Source: Trichomonas tenax
Lineage: Eukaryota > Parabasalia > Trichomonadida > Trichomonadidae
DNA: 64,000 bases
NCBI GenBank assembly: GCA_023091735.1
Contig: JALKBU010000063.1
Span: 1-64,000 of the forward strand
Direction of reading: 5' to 3'
A program made the position numbers and the translations under genes. Under the pieces are notes generated by a model. The model was given only the letters and a program-made list of their open reading frames with translations, was not told the origin of the DNA and did not search any database. Positions 29,376-39,332 of this stretch are shown in pieces (position 1 is the first letter of the stretch; each line of letters starts with the position of its first letter).

Positions 29376-30065
29376 TCAGTCAAAATTTGCATTTTTGGCG
29401 TTTTCATTCCTGAACAATTCATTAAATTGCAGCATACTTCTTTCGATTTCTTTAATTCGATTTTGCTCTTCTATTATGGATGATTGTAATCGCACAAGTG
29501 TTAAACCACGAGATTCAATTGAATCATTTATGATTTCGTTTTGAAATTCGTTGAATAACCTTTCAAGATTCTGTTTTGTGGAATAATACATATTTTTGAG
29601 GCTTTCATAACTAGAAATTGCTTGACCAAGATTTTTTGCATCCTTTGGTGGGGTAGGAATTGCATTTGGATTTCCAATAATTTTGTTTTTCGAATTATGG
29701 ACTTTAGGAGCATTAAATATATCGTGAGAAAGCACTCCTCCACTTTTTCCAACTGAATATGAGTTAGTTATCTCGTAAGTCAATGTATAAGTTTTTTCGT
29801 CTGTTTTTTTGTAGATGCTTTCGGATTCGTAGTTAATTTCTTTAATGTTCGAAGGTATTTTCGTTAAATTAAGCAATATATTACCAGAAGAATCTAAAAT
29901 AGTGTATTTATCGTTATCTGAACTTACGATTTTCATATCTCCTGATTTTAATTTCTCATAAAGATCACTGCTGAGTCTGACCATACCTGTTGGATCTGGT
30001 TCTGGTGGTTTGAATTCCAGATTGTATTCAGGATCGTCACTATAATAATCAGAATAACTTTCCAT
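29376..30065 (-). CDS. Hypothetical protein with C-terminal coiled coil
   Basis: I do not recognise this 229-residue protein. The N-terminus is acidic and Tyr-rich (ESYSDYYSDDPEYN). A middle region looks beta-rich and resembles a small sandwich (DKYTILDSSGNILLNLTKIP). A coiled coil covers about residues 150-225 (SSIIEEQNRIKEIERSMLQF). It has no signal peptide. The start is the first ATG at 30065. Confidence 0.65.
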   Translation of the reverse strand: MESYSDYYSDDPEYNLEFKPPEPDPTGMVRLSSDLYEKLKSGDMKIVSSDNDKYTILDSSGNILLNLTKIPSNIKEINYESESIYKKTDEKTYTLTYEITNSYSVGKSGGVLSHDIFNAPKVHNSKNKIIGNPNAIPTPPKDAKNLGQAISSYESLKNMYYSTKQNLERLFNEFQNEIINDSIESRGLTLVRLQSSIIEEQNRIKEIERSMLQFNELFRNENAKNANFD

Positions 30066-31132
30066 ATTATTCCATTCCCTGCTTTATTATTTTTGACCCT
30101 CGTTTGCCTTCATCCCCAATAATTGTTTTGACCTACTTTTATTATCATATTTTGATTTCTCGATGAATATTGGTTATGAGATTGAACTAGCTACACCATA
30201 TAATGCTTCACAACTCGCATTATCATGCATCATACTATTTAGGAATAGATGAAACATGTTTCATGAAGCAAAATTTTGTCCTTAATTATATAAAAAACAA
30301 GTTTGTGATTTTATTTTTGTTGTTGGGTAGCTCTAGTCAGGCCAAAGATATAAACCTATGGGTACAGTCTTAACAATATTAATGATCAAAAAGATTATTG
30401 TTTATTATTTATAGAAGACATTCACACTAAAATCCAATGTTGATAATTTGCTTGCTTCAGCAAACGTAATTGTTATTTGAGACGTTGTATGTTTATACTC
30501 GCAACAACTATCTTCGAATTTCATTCAAAAGAGTTTAATAAAGCAATGTGATGTCATATTTTATCAAATTGCAGCAAAAACAGAATGTAATGCAAGCAAC
30601 ACATGCAAAATCATAATTTTCAATCATAAGTCAAAAAATATTAGATTCTAATTTATAAATATGTGTTTAAGTTATGCCATTAAAGATATATAATAGAAAT
30701 AGATTTTTTCGTAAGGACATCAAATATGAAATGATGGAATAGATTCTATAATGAATTATAGTTTGACCATTCTGTTAAGTTAATGTTTCTTCAATAGAAA
30801 CGCACTATTGTTCTTTTGAAAAGATAAGTGTTCATCAGCCGCAATTCATTAGTGATTAAACAGATAATTATTATCAAGAGTGTATTATTCGAGAATTGGG
30901 GAAGATGGCTAATAGAATATGATATAGATAAAGATTATTATAATTAGAGATTGCCCGATTTATGGTATATCGATAATTGCCTTGAGATATCAAACAATCA
31001 ACACGAAATCGCAAGGTTTAACAGCCAATATTTTCTTTGCAAGGAGATCCAAATAAAGAACATAATATTTCGCATTTTCTATTCATCGGATCGAATTGCC
31101 AAAAAAGTGACGATAGCCTCGACAAAAAATAA
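30066..31132. other. Intergenic stretch of about 1.07 kb
   Basis: No open frame, RNA gene or inverted repeat that I can support. It is AT-rich throughout apart from a short mixed segment near 30325-30365. Confidence 0.4.
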
Positions 31133-31624
31133 ATGATCTACGGCTTTTTCGTTATCAACGAGAATGGCGACATTCGCCTTGCCCGTGCGTACGTAGAAAT
31201 GAGCCAGGAGACAAGAAACCGCCTTGCTCATGAAGTTTTCAGAATGGTTTCGACAAGATCTTCGAATCTTTGCAATATCTTACCAGGCGACGGAATCACA
31301 AGCTACGAATTTCAGCGCAAGATTTCTATAGTTTATCGCGCCTACGCCTCATTATTTGTCATCACAGTAGTCGACGAATGCGAAAATCCACTCGCTATGT
31401 TGGATATTATTCATACATTTGTTGAGGTTCTCAACGGATGCTTCAAGGATGTCTCTGAAGTCCAGTTAGCATTCAACCCAGACAAGGCATTACAAGTTCT
31501 CGATTCTCTTATTAACGGAGGCTTGATTTTCGAGACACAGACAGACATCGCTCTTTCTCGTCTCGCAGAAGAGAATGCTCAGGATAAGCGTTTTGGTATC
31601 AAGATGAATATTCCTGGAAAGTAA
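31133..31624 (+). CDS. AP3S: AP-3 adaptor complex sigma subunit
   Basis: The protein has 163 residues and the compact longin-like sigma fold: MIYGFFVINENGDIRLARAY at the start, then YEFQRKISIVYRAYASLFVI and the sigma-3 type end VQLAFNPDKALQVLDSLING followed by GLIFET. AP-3 sorts cargo from endosomes to lysosome-related organelles, and the sigma subunit helps bind dileucine signals. DKxxxxLDxxxxGG-like spacing favours AP-3 over AP-1/2. It shares its pathway with the VPS33-like protein. It has no operon partner. Confidence 0.88.
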   Translation: MIYGFFVINENGDIRLARAYVEMSQETRNRLAHEVFRMVSTRSSNLCNILPGDGITSYEFQRKISIVYRAYASLFVITVVDECENPLAMLDIIHTFVEVLNGCFKDVSEVQLAFNPDKALQVLDSLINGGLIFETQTDIALSRLAEENAQDKRFGIKMNIPGK

Positions 31625-32102
31625 AGACTTTATCATATACGTTTTGAAAAAGCATTATCATATTATATACAGTGTCCTGAAAGCTCTGTAAAACCAAAGT
31701 AAAAAAGGTGAAAACATATTTTATTCTCGATTATTAAGTTCTATAACTGGGTTTATTTTTCTTATATCACATAATACAGGAAAAAAATGATGACCATTAT
31801 TAATGAAATAAATCTAATTTTTGGAAAATTAGATTTGATAAGAATTTTGTTTTTCTTGGAATCTCTCTTATCTAACTTCTTTATTCCAACTAATGAATCA
31901 TCATTTCATTTAAAATGATGCGCATTTTCAATTATAATGTCTTCCTAATATTAAATTTATTTAATCTATTAATTTATTGATTCAAATATAACTCCATATG
32001 ATAAGTATAGGCATAGGTGAAAAATGCTTTGTGAATGATATGATTTTAATATACTAAAATCGCTTTATTTCAATTGTAAGACAATAGTATTTATAACAAA
32101 AT
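31625..32102. other. Intergenic stretch
   Basis: AT-rich. A local inverted pair TCTAATTTTTGGAAAATTAGA lies near 31812. Nothing else is seen. Confidence 0.4.
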
Positions 32103-32178
32103 TTATTTCTCATCTTTATCCTCTTCGTATATGTAGATGAATTGATGAATTTCTTCCTCCTCTTCTCCTGAGGAATAG

Positions 32179-34656
32179 TCATATTGGACGATGATCTTTG
32201 GCTTTTTTGGAGCTTGTGCACTCTTCTTCACTCTCTTCCTCGTACTCGATGATCTCCTCCTCTTCTTCTTCGACTTGTTTGATAAGGTGAACAAGCTGCT
32301 TCTTCTTCGCTGTTGTGATTTCAGATTCTGCATAGATAACTTTGTTCTTCTTCTTTTCAGGCTTCGGTTCAGTCTTCTTCTCTTCAATGAAATCTGGGTC
32401 GATGTAGTGGAGACGCGGCGGAAGCTTGTTGCCCGTCTTTGCACGTCTAAGATTGACTCTTGACTGTTCCTTGTCTTCTTCATCTGTGTAGTATTCGTAG
32501 ACGTACTCTGTCATCCTTGCTGGTTTCAGTCTTGGTTTCCTTATGTTTGCCTTCTTGTCGAGAAATGTGTCAGCTCTGTTGAGTTTCGATGATTTGCCGT
32601 AGTACTTGACACGCTTGACTGCAACTTTGGGGCCTTCCATGTAGTACTCGTAGACGTATTCTGTTGGATGCGCTGGCTTTACACGACACTTCTTTATCTG
32701 CAACTGACAGCCTGGATGCTCTTTGTCTGGGATATAATAATAAATGTGCTTTGGATGGTTGTGCTTGCGGTGATGCTTAACACGTTTGTATCCGCGAGGA
32801 GAGGCATCTGGAACAGCTTCTATCCAAATATCTTCATCAGGCTTGGGTTCCTCGTGGCGATGATGACGATGCTTCTTTGGTGCTTCTTCTTCCACGATGA
32901 TCTTCTTATGGATTTCTTCATCAACACTCTCCTCTGAACTGTCGGAATACTCGATAATAACCTTCTGTGGTTTCTTCTTCCTCTTTGGCTTTTCTGACTC
33001 TGTGCTTTCTGGAATAGCTGAAGATGACTTCTTTACAGAAGACTTTGTTGATGACATTGAGTATGTGACAGATGGAGCTTTGGAAGAAGTCTCTGAAGGC
33101 TGAGAGTATGTTACAGACGGTGCTTGCGAAGATGTCTCTGAGTAGCTATCAATTTGAGGATTAGTTGATGTAATAGTTTGATTATAGGATTCTGTGCATT
33201 CTGAATAAAGGGAAATGCTCTTAGATGACTTTGAAGATTTGCGCTCCTTATAAACGCGAGATTTATAGGACTGCGATGGAGCAGGCTTGTAAACTGGTAC
33301 ATAAGCATTATGTACAGGTGGTGGAGGTGGAGCAGAATCTTTTGGAACATAGTGAACTGTCGCGACACTATCTGTGTTGAATTCGGCGCCAAGGAAGTTT
33401 GGCTCATCAAGATAGAAGTACTGCTCATTATAGTCATCATCAAACTTTGCAACATGCATTCTGAATTTACGAGGCATGAAAAGCTGTGGTTTCTCCTTGA
33501 ATTTTTCGAATGCTGGATACCTTTCTTCTGTTGGTTCAACCGTGGCTGGATACTTGAATCCATATTCGATTGTTGACTCTGGAGCTTCAGAAAGGTTCCT
33601 ATCTAAAACTGGTGGATTTGCGAGATTCGAACCATCAATGTGTTGAACTTCAGATCCAATTCTGAGCCCTGGTTTGACGGAAGATTCACTTGGAGTTGGA
33701 ATATCGCGCGAAACGACTGTTCTGAAGCTGCTCTCTGCTGTATCGCATGAAGCGGACTCTATTGTTGTGTGCGTCATTGTTGTATAGTTGCTTCCTATGA
33801 AGCGGCTGTTAGCAGGAATGCTAATACGGAAATTATCAGGGAACACATTTGGATCATTCAACTTTGATGTTTTTGAAGGAACTGTATTAACCAAGCCAAT
33901 ATGCTTATACGGAAGTGCGTGATTCACATTAAGATCGAGATTTTTAACATCATTTTCATCTAATGGTTTTCCTGAAGGATGATGAATGTCATCAACATAT
34001 CTATCGATGTTTCTAATCGGAGGATGCTCAAAATACCTGTAATGTGGATCAATATCATCATAATTTGGATATGGAATTTTTCGATTTTTGTGTTTAGATG
34101 GACCGAGAATTACCTTTTTTCCATCTGCATTTCTGTGAACGCGAACTCTTACGCGTGATTCTGTTGAAGCAGGAACAGAATCTTCTGATTTTCTGTCAGT
34201 TTTTGCAGACAAAGTAACAGATGTTCCAAAAGTAGAATAGCTGAAACTTTTTGAGCCTTCTTCTTGTGGAAATTGCTGATTTACTATGTAAGTTGCTTCT
34301 GTTTTTGCAGATTTCGCAGATTTTTCTGATTTATCACTTCTATGATGAGGAGAATGGCTGCTTTTAGAAGATTCATGTTTTGGCGTCGAATTATTGTTTT
34401 TTGGTGGCATTGCGTATGCATCTTCGATATTTCCGCGAGCTTTCGCCGGAATTTGCTCAATTTCTGACTTCTCGGGTAAAGCAATATGCACTGGCATTTG
34501 CACATTAGAGCCTTCTCCAATTTCAGAAGCAGATTGATATCCATTACGTGTAGGAACGTGAACCTTTATAAGCTCCACTTTTAAGTTGCTTCCAGAAGGA
34601 CCGATAAACTGTTGTTCATTCCCTGATTGGCGAATCTGTTCATGGGAAGAACTCAT
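32179..34656 (-). CDS. Repetitive Tyr/Lys/Glu-rich protein, 3' end apparently frameshifted
   Basis: The protein has 825 residues, is largely disordered and has no recognised family. The N-terminal 150 residues are Ser/Lys-rich. The middle is Pro/Tyr-rich. The C-terminal third has internal repeats: KPAHPTEYVYEYYMEGP and KPARMTEYVYEYYTDEE, and a module PQKVIIEYSDSSEE with VDEEI. The reading frame ends with KKAKDHRPI at 32179. One frame over, a more family-like end is readable (KPKIIVQYDYSSGEEEEEIH to EEDKDEK, stop at 32103) and echoes the PQKVIIEYSDSSEE module. Removing one base from the A6 run at 32203-32208 would join them. A cytoskeletal or structural role is a guess from composition. Confidence 0.75.
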   Translation of the reverse strand: MSSSHEQIRQSGNEQQFIGPSGSNLKVELIKVHVPTRNGYQSASEIGEGSNVQMPVHIALPEKSEIEQIPAKARGNIEDAYAMPPKNNNSTPKHESSKSSHSPHHRSDKSEKSAKSAKTEATYIVNQQFPQEEGSKSFSYSTFGTSVTLSAKTDRKSEDSVPASTESRVRVRVHRNADGKKVILGPSKHKNRKIPYPNYDDIDPHYRYFEHPPIRNIDRYVDDIHHPSGKPLDENDVKNLDLNVNHALPYKHIGLVNTVPSKTSKLNDPNVFPDNFRISIPANSRFIGSNYTTMTHTTIESASCDTAESSFRTVVSRDIPTPSESSVKPGLRIGSEVQHIDGSNLANPPVLDRNLSEAPESTIEYGFKYPATVEPTEERYPAFEKFKEKPQLFMPRKFRMHVAKFDDDYNEQYFYLDEPNFLGAEFNTDSVATVHYVPKDSAPPPPPVHNAYVPVYKPAPSQSYKSRVYKERKSSKSSKSISLYSECTESYNQTITSTNPQIDSYSETSSQAPSVTYSQPSETSSKAPSVTYSMSSTKSSVKKSSSAIPESTESEKPKRKKKPQKVIIEYSDSSEESVDEEIHKKIIVEEEAPKKHRHHRHEEPKPDEDIWIEAVPDASPRGYKRVKHHRKHNHPKHIYYYIPDKEHPGCQLQIKKCRVKPAHPTEYVYEYYMEGPKVAVKRVKYYGKSSKLNRADTFLDKKANIRKPRLKPARMTEYVYEYYTDEEDKEQSRVNLRRAKTGNKLPPRLHYIDPDFIEEKKTEPKPEKKKNKVIYAESEITTAKKKQLVHLIKQVEEEEEEIIEYEEESEEECTSSKKAKDHRPI

Positions 34657-35222
34657 TTTTTAATTTTAACGGAAGCAGTTGCTCACTTTTTTTCATAAAC
34701 ATACACATAAAATGAGTTAATATTCAGATAATGTAAACTACTTTTTTTAATCTAGGTACTCATCTCAATTTTTTCAAGGGGTCCCCCTCAATATTGTGAG
34801 GAACACGCCCGTAGAGTACCTAGATTAAAAAATGTAGTTTAAGTGAAAAAATTATATACATTAGTTTTTTAGCCCATAACATGTTTATTTTATTATTTTA
34901 AAAAATTTATGCAATAAAGCTCTGTTATTTAGGCGACTTGATGGTATAGGCCCAGAGATTTTATAATATACCCAAAATTATCTATCATTGGTTTTCATTA
35001 CTATGGAAAGAAAAAATAGCCAAAAATAAAGAAAAACTGAAATATATCATAAATCTGCCTTTTATATAAATCATGGAAGACAGGAAACATGTAAAAAACG
35101 ACTTTGGTGAAATGAATCACTCAAAATTCTAAAGAAGACCAATTGGATTGATCGAGTGGCTGATATTGGAAATCGGAAAATATTTCAAAGTTATTATTGG
35201 CATCGATATCAGATTAAATAAT
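34657..35222. other. Intergenic stretch with a foldback element
   Basis: Holds the 108-bp inverted-repeat element at 34734-34841. The rest is AT-rich without supported genes. Confidence 0.5.
34734..34841. mobile_element. Short foldback (MITE-like) element, 27-bp arms
   Basis: The left arm at 34734-34760 (TAAACTACTTTTTTTAATCT followed by AGGTACT) and the right arm at 34815-34841 are reverse complements with one mismatch in 27. The 54-bp centre is GC-richer (GGGGTCCCCC at about 34778-34787, GAACACGCCCG). It has no coding capacity. It could also be a transcription-related hairpin, but the arms are long for that. Confidence 0.6.
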
Positions 35223-35507
35223 TTAAGTGAAATTTCCGACTTCGATTTCTGAGGGTGACGAAAAATCTTCAGCTCTGCTGGATTGAGACGTGATGATTTC
35301 AGACGAGAGCGACGTTCCTGTAGGTGAAGAAAATCCAAGACCAACCTCTTTCGCACGATCCAACCTCTCGAAAGTTCCATGGTAGTCTTTGCGGTTTCGA
35401 GGATTCCTTCGTTCAGCTAAAGGTAAGCCTCTGCTACTACATTTAGTAACCATGCCGTCACATATGAATGCAGAAAATATCAGACGACCCACAGTTTTAT
35501 TCGTCAT
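35223..35507 (-). CDS. Small orphan protein
   Basis: I do not recognise this 94-residue protein. It starts MTNKTVGRLIFSAFICDGMV and becomes basic and charged (LAERRNPRNRKDYHGTFERL), ending in a Ser-rich tail (SSEIITSQSSRAEDFSSPSE). The GC content is higher than its surroundings. A good initiator, TCATTTTTTA, lies just before the ATG at 35507, the main reason to believe the gene. No homologue or partner is apparent. Confidence 0.5.
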   Translation of the reverse strand: MTNKTVGRLIFSAFICDGMVTKCSSRGLPLAERRNPRNRKDYHGTFERLDRAKEVGLGFSSPTGTSLSSEIITSQSSRAEDFSSPSEIEVGNFT

Positions 35508-36316
35508 TAAAAAATGATAGTAAAAAATTCAATGATAGTCGGAATTTTTTTGACTTCATATCAGAAGTTTGACAATCTAAAATATAGCATCCACATGGGT
35601 ATGTAACAGTGTGTGCAAAGTCTGAGTTAATAAAACCTATTTTTTGAGGTTAGATTCGGATGCTTTTTGCCATGGTGTCTCATGTCATCAATTTTGAATG
35701 GTTTGTGGCGTCCCCGACGATTTTTTTGAGCTTCACGTCCCGAAATGAACGACAAACGAGGAAAATTTTCGATGTTAACATTTGCAGCCTCCACCTATTA
35801 AAGATGAGAGTTGGAAAATGTTAACATCACTTGTGCGAAGCACAAACACTGAAGAAAGCACTTCTTGTTGTTTTTTTTTTCGTCGGGGATGCTGAAGTTG
35901 GGAACAGCACGTTCGTAAAAGGAAAAATCAGCTGTGATCATCATGAAATCGATTGATTCAAAATCTGATTATTAATTTTGTCTGATTTGATCATGCTCTG
36001 GCATATGAATATTTACAAAAGTCTGTGTGTAGTATTTGCAACTCGTTGACACAGCATCAAATAAGTGTTGACAAAAAATTGCATATCAAGTCAAGATAGG
36101 GCTTTATAACTTTTTTGTTTTTTTTAAGGTTTCTTAGTTATATTCACAGATCTGTATGCTATGCCCATAGTGCATAGATATAAATTTATCTCGTCAAGTG
36201 ATGAAATATGAATCTGTCATGTAAAGTAATAAAATAATATTAAGAATTTGACGTTAGGGATTTTAAGAATAAAAAAGTGGTTGGAAAAGACCCTCATTTA
36301 TAAGAACAAAAGGGGG
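35508..36316. other. Intergenic stretch with nested inverted repeats
   Basis: Contains the nested inverted repeat at 35708-35892 and, near 36220, a promoter-type CTGTCATGTAAAG motif about 100 bp before the CK1 gene. No gene is supported. Confidence 0.5.
35708..35892. repeat. Nested inverted repeat
   Basis: The outer arms GCGTCCCCGACGA (35708-35720) and TCGTCGGGGATGC (35880-35892) match at 12 of 13. The inner arms GATGTTAACATTT (35771-35783) and AAATGTTAACATC (35816-35828) match perfectly. A further small hairpin, TTGTGCGAAGCACAA, lies at 35831-35845. The outer arms are GC-rich in an AT-rich setting. Confidence 0.55.
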
Positions 36317-37312
36317 ATGATCCGCACTGGGTCTTCGCTTCTTCATTTCATCATTGGCGAAAAAATCGGTGCTGGAACATTCGGGGAAGTCTACAATGCC
36401 AAGGATAAAACAACTGGTGAGATTGTGGCGATTAAATGCGAATCTCATCGAAGTCGAAAACGATATTTAGAGCACGAGTACAAAATTCTCGCTGCGCTGC
36501 AGTCTTCATTGATGTTTCCACGCTGTGGCATATTTGGAGTTACTCCAGAGTTCAGATTTTACTCGATGGAACTTTTAGGAACATCAATAACGCAGATATT
36601 CAAGAAAATTCCAATAGAATCGGGAGTAATCGTGATGCAGGAGTCTCTCAAAGCACTAGAACAACTACATCTCCGAGGTTTCGTACATCGAGATATAAAA
36701 CCAGGAAATATCATCACGAGGAATAAGCGCGACACTCCGATATGCATCATAGATTTCGGTCTCACACGCCAATATATCAATACCGAGACTGGCAAACATA
36801 TTGAACATACTTCAAATGCAGGATTTAGAGGTTCTAAAGCATATGCGAGCATTAACTGTCACTCTTTTTGCTCTTGCTCGCGAAAGGATGACATGATCTC
36901 ATGGTTTTATGTCATGATCGAAATGATGTGCGGAAAACTGCCTTGGAGAGGTGTTCAGGACCACGAAGAACTTATATACCTCAAATCACAATTCAATGTC
37001 AAGAAATTCACGCACAATGCCGGTCCAGAATTAGCAGATATTTGGACAAGCATTAATTACTTACATTTTGATGAAAAACCGAACTACAAATACATATATG
37101 AGAAGATAGACGAGATGAAGAAGCGTTTTGGATTGACAGGAAACGAGCGTCACATTTGGGAAAACTATTTTGAAAATATGCCAAATCCTGATGATTTCGT
37201 TGACTGGAATGGCACAATAGAAGGTGCAAGAGCTGTCGAAATAAGCCCAGAGTTTATTAATGACGATGAGCCTCTCGATACTGTTGTTGCAGAGGCCACT
37301 TGTCAGATATAG
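36317..37312 (+). CDS. CK1-family protein kinase
   Basis: The protein has 331 residues and is nearly all kinase domain. It has a glycine loop GEKIGAGTFGEVY, the lysine in VAIKCES, an intact catalytic loop GFVHRDIKPGNII, IIDFGLTRQY in place of the usual DFG, and the CK1-type FRGSKAYASINCHSFCSCSR (the family often has TARYASINxHxG in place of APE) followed by DDMISWFYVMIEM. It is probably active on acidic or primed Ser/Thr sites. The closest relatives may be the tau-tubulin-kinase/CK1 branch. The frame opens at TTG 36248; ATG 36317 is used because TCATTTAT lies about 21 nt upstream. Confidence 0.92.
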   Translation: MIRTGSSLLHFIIGEKIGAGTFGEVYNAKDKTTGEIVAIKCESHRSRKRYLEHEYKILAALQSSLMFPRCGIFGVTPEFRFYSMELLGTSITQIFKKIPIESGVIVMQESLKALEQLHLRGFVHRDIKPGNIITRNKRDTPICIIDFGLTRQYINTETGKHIEHTSNAGFRGSKAYASINCHSFCSCSRKDDMISWFYVMIEMMCGKLPWRGVQDHEELIYLKSQFNVKKFTHNAGPELADIWTSINYLHFDEKPNYKYIYEKIDEMKKRFGLTGNERHIWENYFENMPNPDDFVDWNGTIEGARAVEISPEFINDDEPLDTVVAEATCQI

Positions 37313-38014
37313 TTTGATGTTATTAATAAAGATGTTGTTAGTATATATACAATCAAATGAAACATTTCTTTATCCCTCGAACTCATTGAAAATCAATAGC
37401 ATTTCAAATAGATGTCTGAATTTAAGGATATTATCTCAAGAAAGTTGAGCCAATCAAACATTTTAAAGTCACTTTGGATAAATTAAAAGAATGTGATAGC
37501 GAAAAAACTCATCTTAATTCTGAAACAAAACATATTCATAAAAAAAGGATTGATACTCTGCGCAGCTGATAAACAATAAATCAAGCTAAACACAAATGAT
37601 TAACTAATAATGGAAATAAGCAAAATTTATTACAAGCATTTTGATGTTGTGTACTTTTTGACAAATAAACTTTATGATATGTCATGTAAAAAATTGTCAT
37701 GTCAAATTGGTATGTAAACCAAAAAATAATTTGGAGTGAGAGTTCGATATATCACTATGCTCATGTATGTGTATATAATTCCGAACTTTGCCGCGAAAAT
37801 CTAATACCATGAGATATCAGTTTCGAAATGTAATGAGTTTTAATGAGTGGTTAGAGTAGTATGATGTATGGCATGTGATGCAAAACTAAGCTAGGAGAGG
37901 AGAGCTAAGTAAAGTCGAAAATTAAATTGATTCAATTCACAAAATCAGATATTGAAGAATATTTCTGTTGTGGATGTCATGCGCTCTATGAATCTGTATT
38001 GCCGTCATATGATT

Positions 38015-38070
38015 GATGCCTCTGCAAGCTCATGCAGCGGAGTTGGCCATTAAGGAGGCCAACATTTTTA
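38015..38070 (+). ncRNA. Possible structured RNA (two hairpins then U-rich)
   Basis: Two adjacent hairpins (CTGCA/TGCAG with loop AGCTCA near 38025, then GTTGGCC/GGCCAAC at about 38042-38063) are followed by ATTTTTA. This patch is clearly GC-richer than the surrounding desert. It does not fit a tRNA and I cannot assign a family. Confidence 0.2.
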
Positions 38071-38646
38071 AAAACTTGATTTTTTGTGTGAAAACCTTCG
38101 AATTTTACCGAAGATATGTTTGGAAAAGTGAAACTACAGGGACATGCTAAAAGTTAAGGCAGAAAGTTCCAGGAAAGTACAATAATACAAGCATTTAACG
38201 TTATGTTATGTTCATGAACATGCTAAAAACATTATGTCATGTAAAGTTTACATCTCAGTTTTGTTTAGATCAAAATTGTGAAAATTGTGAAAATTCGAGA
38301 TATAAATAAGGTTATCATCAAGCTCTACATGTGTATTGGAAATGTGAAGTAATATGTAATGGCATATGCGAATATATATCATGCTCGATGAGACTCTAAA
38401 GTAATTTATAGAAATAAATGAGTTGAAGGTGTAAATATATTTAAATGATATAAAATTGCCGCGACTTAGCTCCGAAATCAAATACACATATCCAAATGGA
38501 TGATAGATACGAAATAGATAAAGTTGAATTTTGCTGATTTTTGAAAGTTCAAGTAACCTTTAAAGAAAAATGAAAGAAAATGTGGAACCTTATTCTAAAA
38601 AGGAGCGTGAGTAAAAAAAATTACACTTTTTCCTCTTTTCTTTTTT

Positions 38647-38694
38647 TGAGCCATTTTTAGAATTGCTCGAAGCTCAATTCTAAAAAATGGCTCA
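38647..38694. repeat. Long perfect-type hairpin
   Basis: TGAGCCATTTTTAGAATTG (38647-38665) pairs with CAATTCTAAAAAATGGCTCA (38675-38694), differing by one A in the A-run, around the 9-base loop CTCGAAGCT. Confidence 0.6.
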
Positions 38695-39332
38695 GCCGCT
38701 TACCTAGAACTTATTGAACTTTAAAAAGTCCGTAGATTACGAAAAAAAATTAGATTGATCAATTGATTTTGGTAACTTTTTGAAAAATTGAGAGGAAATA
38801 ATTTTTTCATAAATTTATTTGTCGAGAGAAATTAGTGAAACACGCTTTAGGAAAAAATAATTGCGATATTCGGATTCAGCACACAGAATGGATATCTAAT
38901 GTGTTACTATAATTGAAAAATAATTCTAGATTCGAGTATCTCAAAATTTACTCGATTAAAACTACGTTTTTATTAAAAATATGGAAATAATATATATGAT
39001 TTAATGAAGAATTCCAAAAAAAGTCAAGAATTTTCAGTATATATTAAATATAGATAATCATATTTCATGAATATAATTGAAGCCAAAATCAATAATGAAG
39101 CAAAGAATGATTCCCCAAAATACAACAAAACTCATATACAAACAAAGGTGTAACTTAACACAACTCGAAAAACTTTGAATGAAGCAGATGCGATTGAACA
39201 AGTTTAAGAATTTTATCACAAATTGTTCCAGATCCGATTTCGTTTATCAAAAACAATTTTTCGAAAATAGATCCAAAAGAAGGATTTCACAATATATTTT
39301 CTCGGATCTGATATTTTCTGATCTCTCAAAAA

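Larger units (their letters stand above)
37313..39332. other. Gene desert of about 2 kb
   Basis: No coding frame is supported. Orphan copies of the promoter-type motif occur near 37680-37700 (TATGTCATGTAAAAAATTGT) and 38235-38250 (ATGTCATGTAAAG). It also contains a structured GC-richer patch at about 37975-38070 and a hairpin at 38647-38694, both described separately. Confidence 0.5.

Noticed and set aside
32191..33103. Plus-strand hydrophobic frames opposite the repetitive protein
   Set aside because: They are complements of Lys/Glu codons and have no start context.
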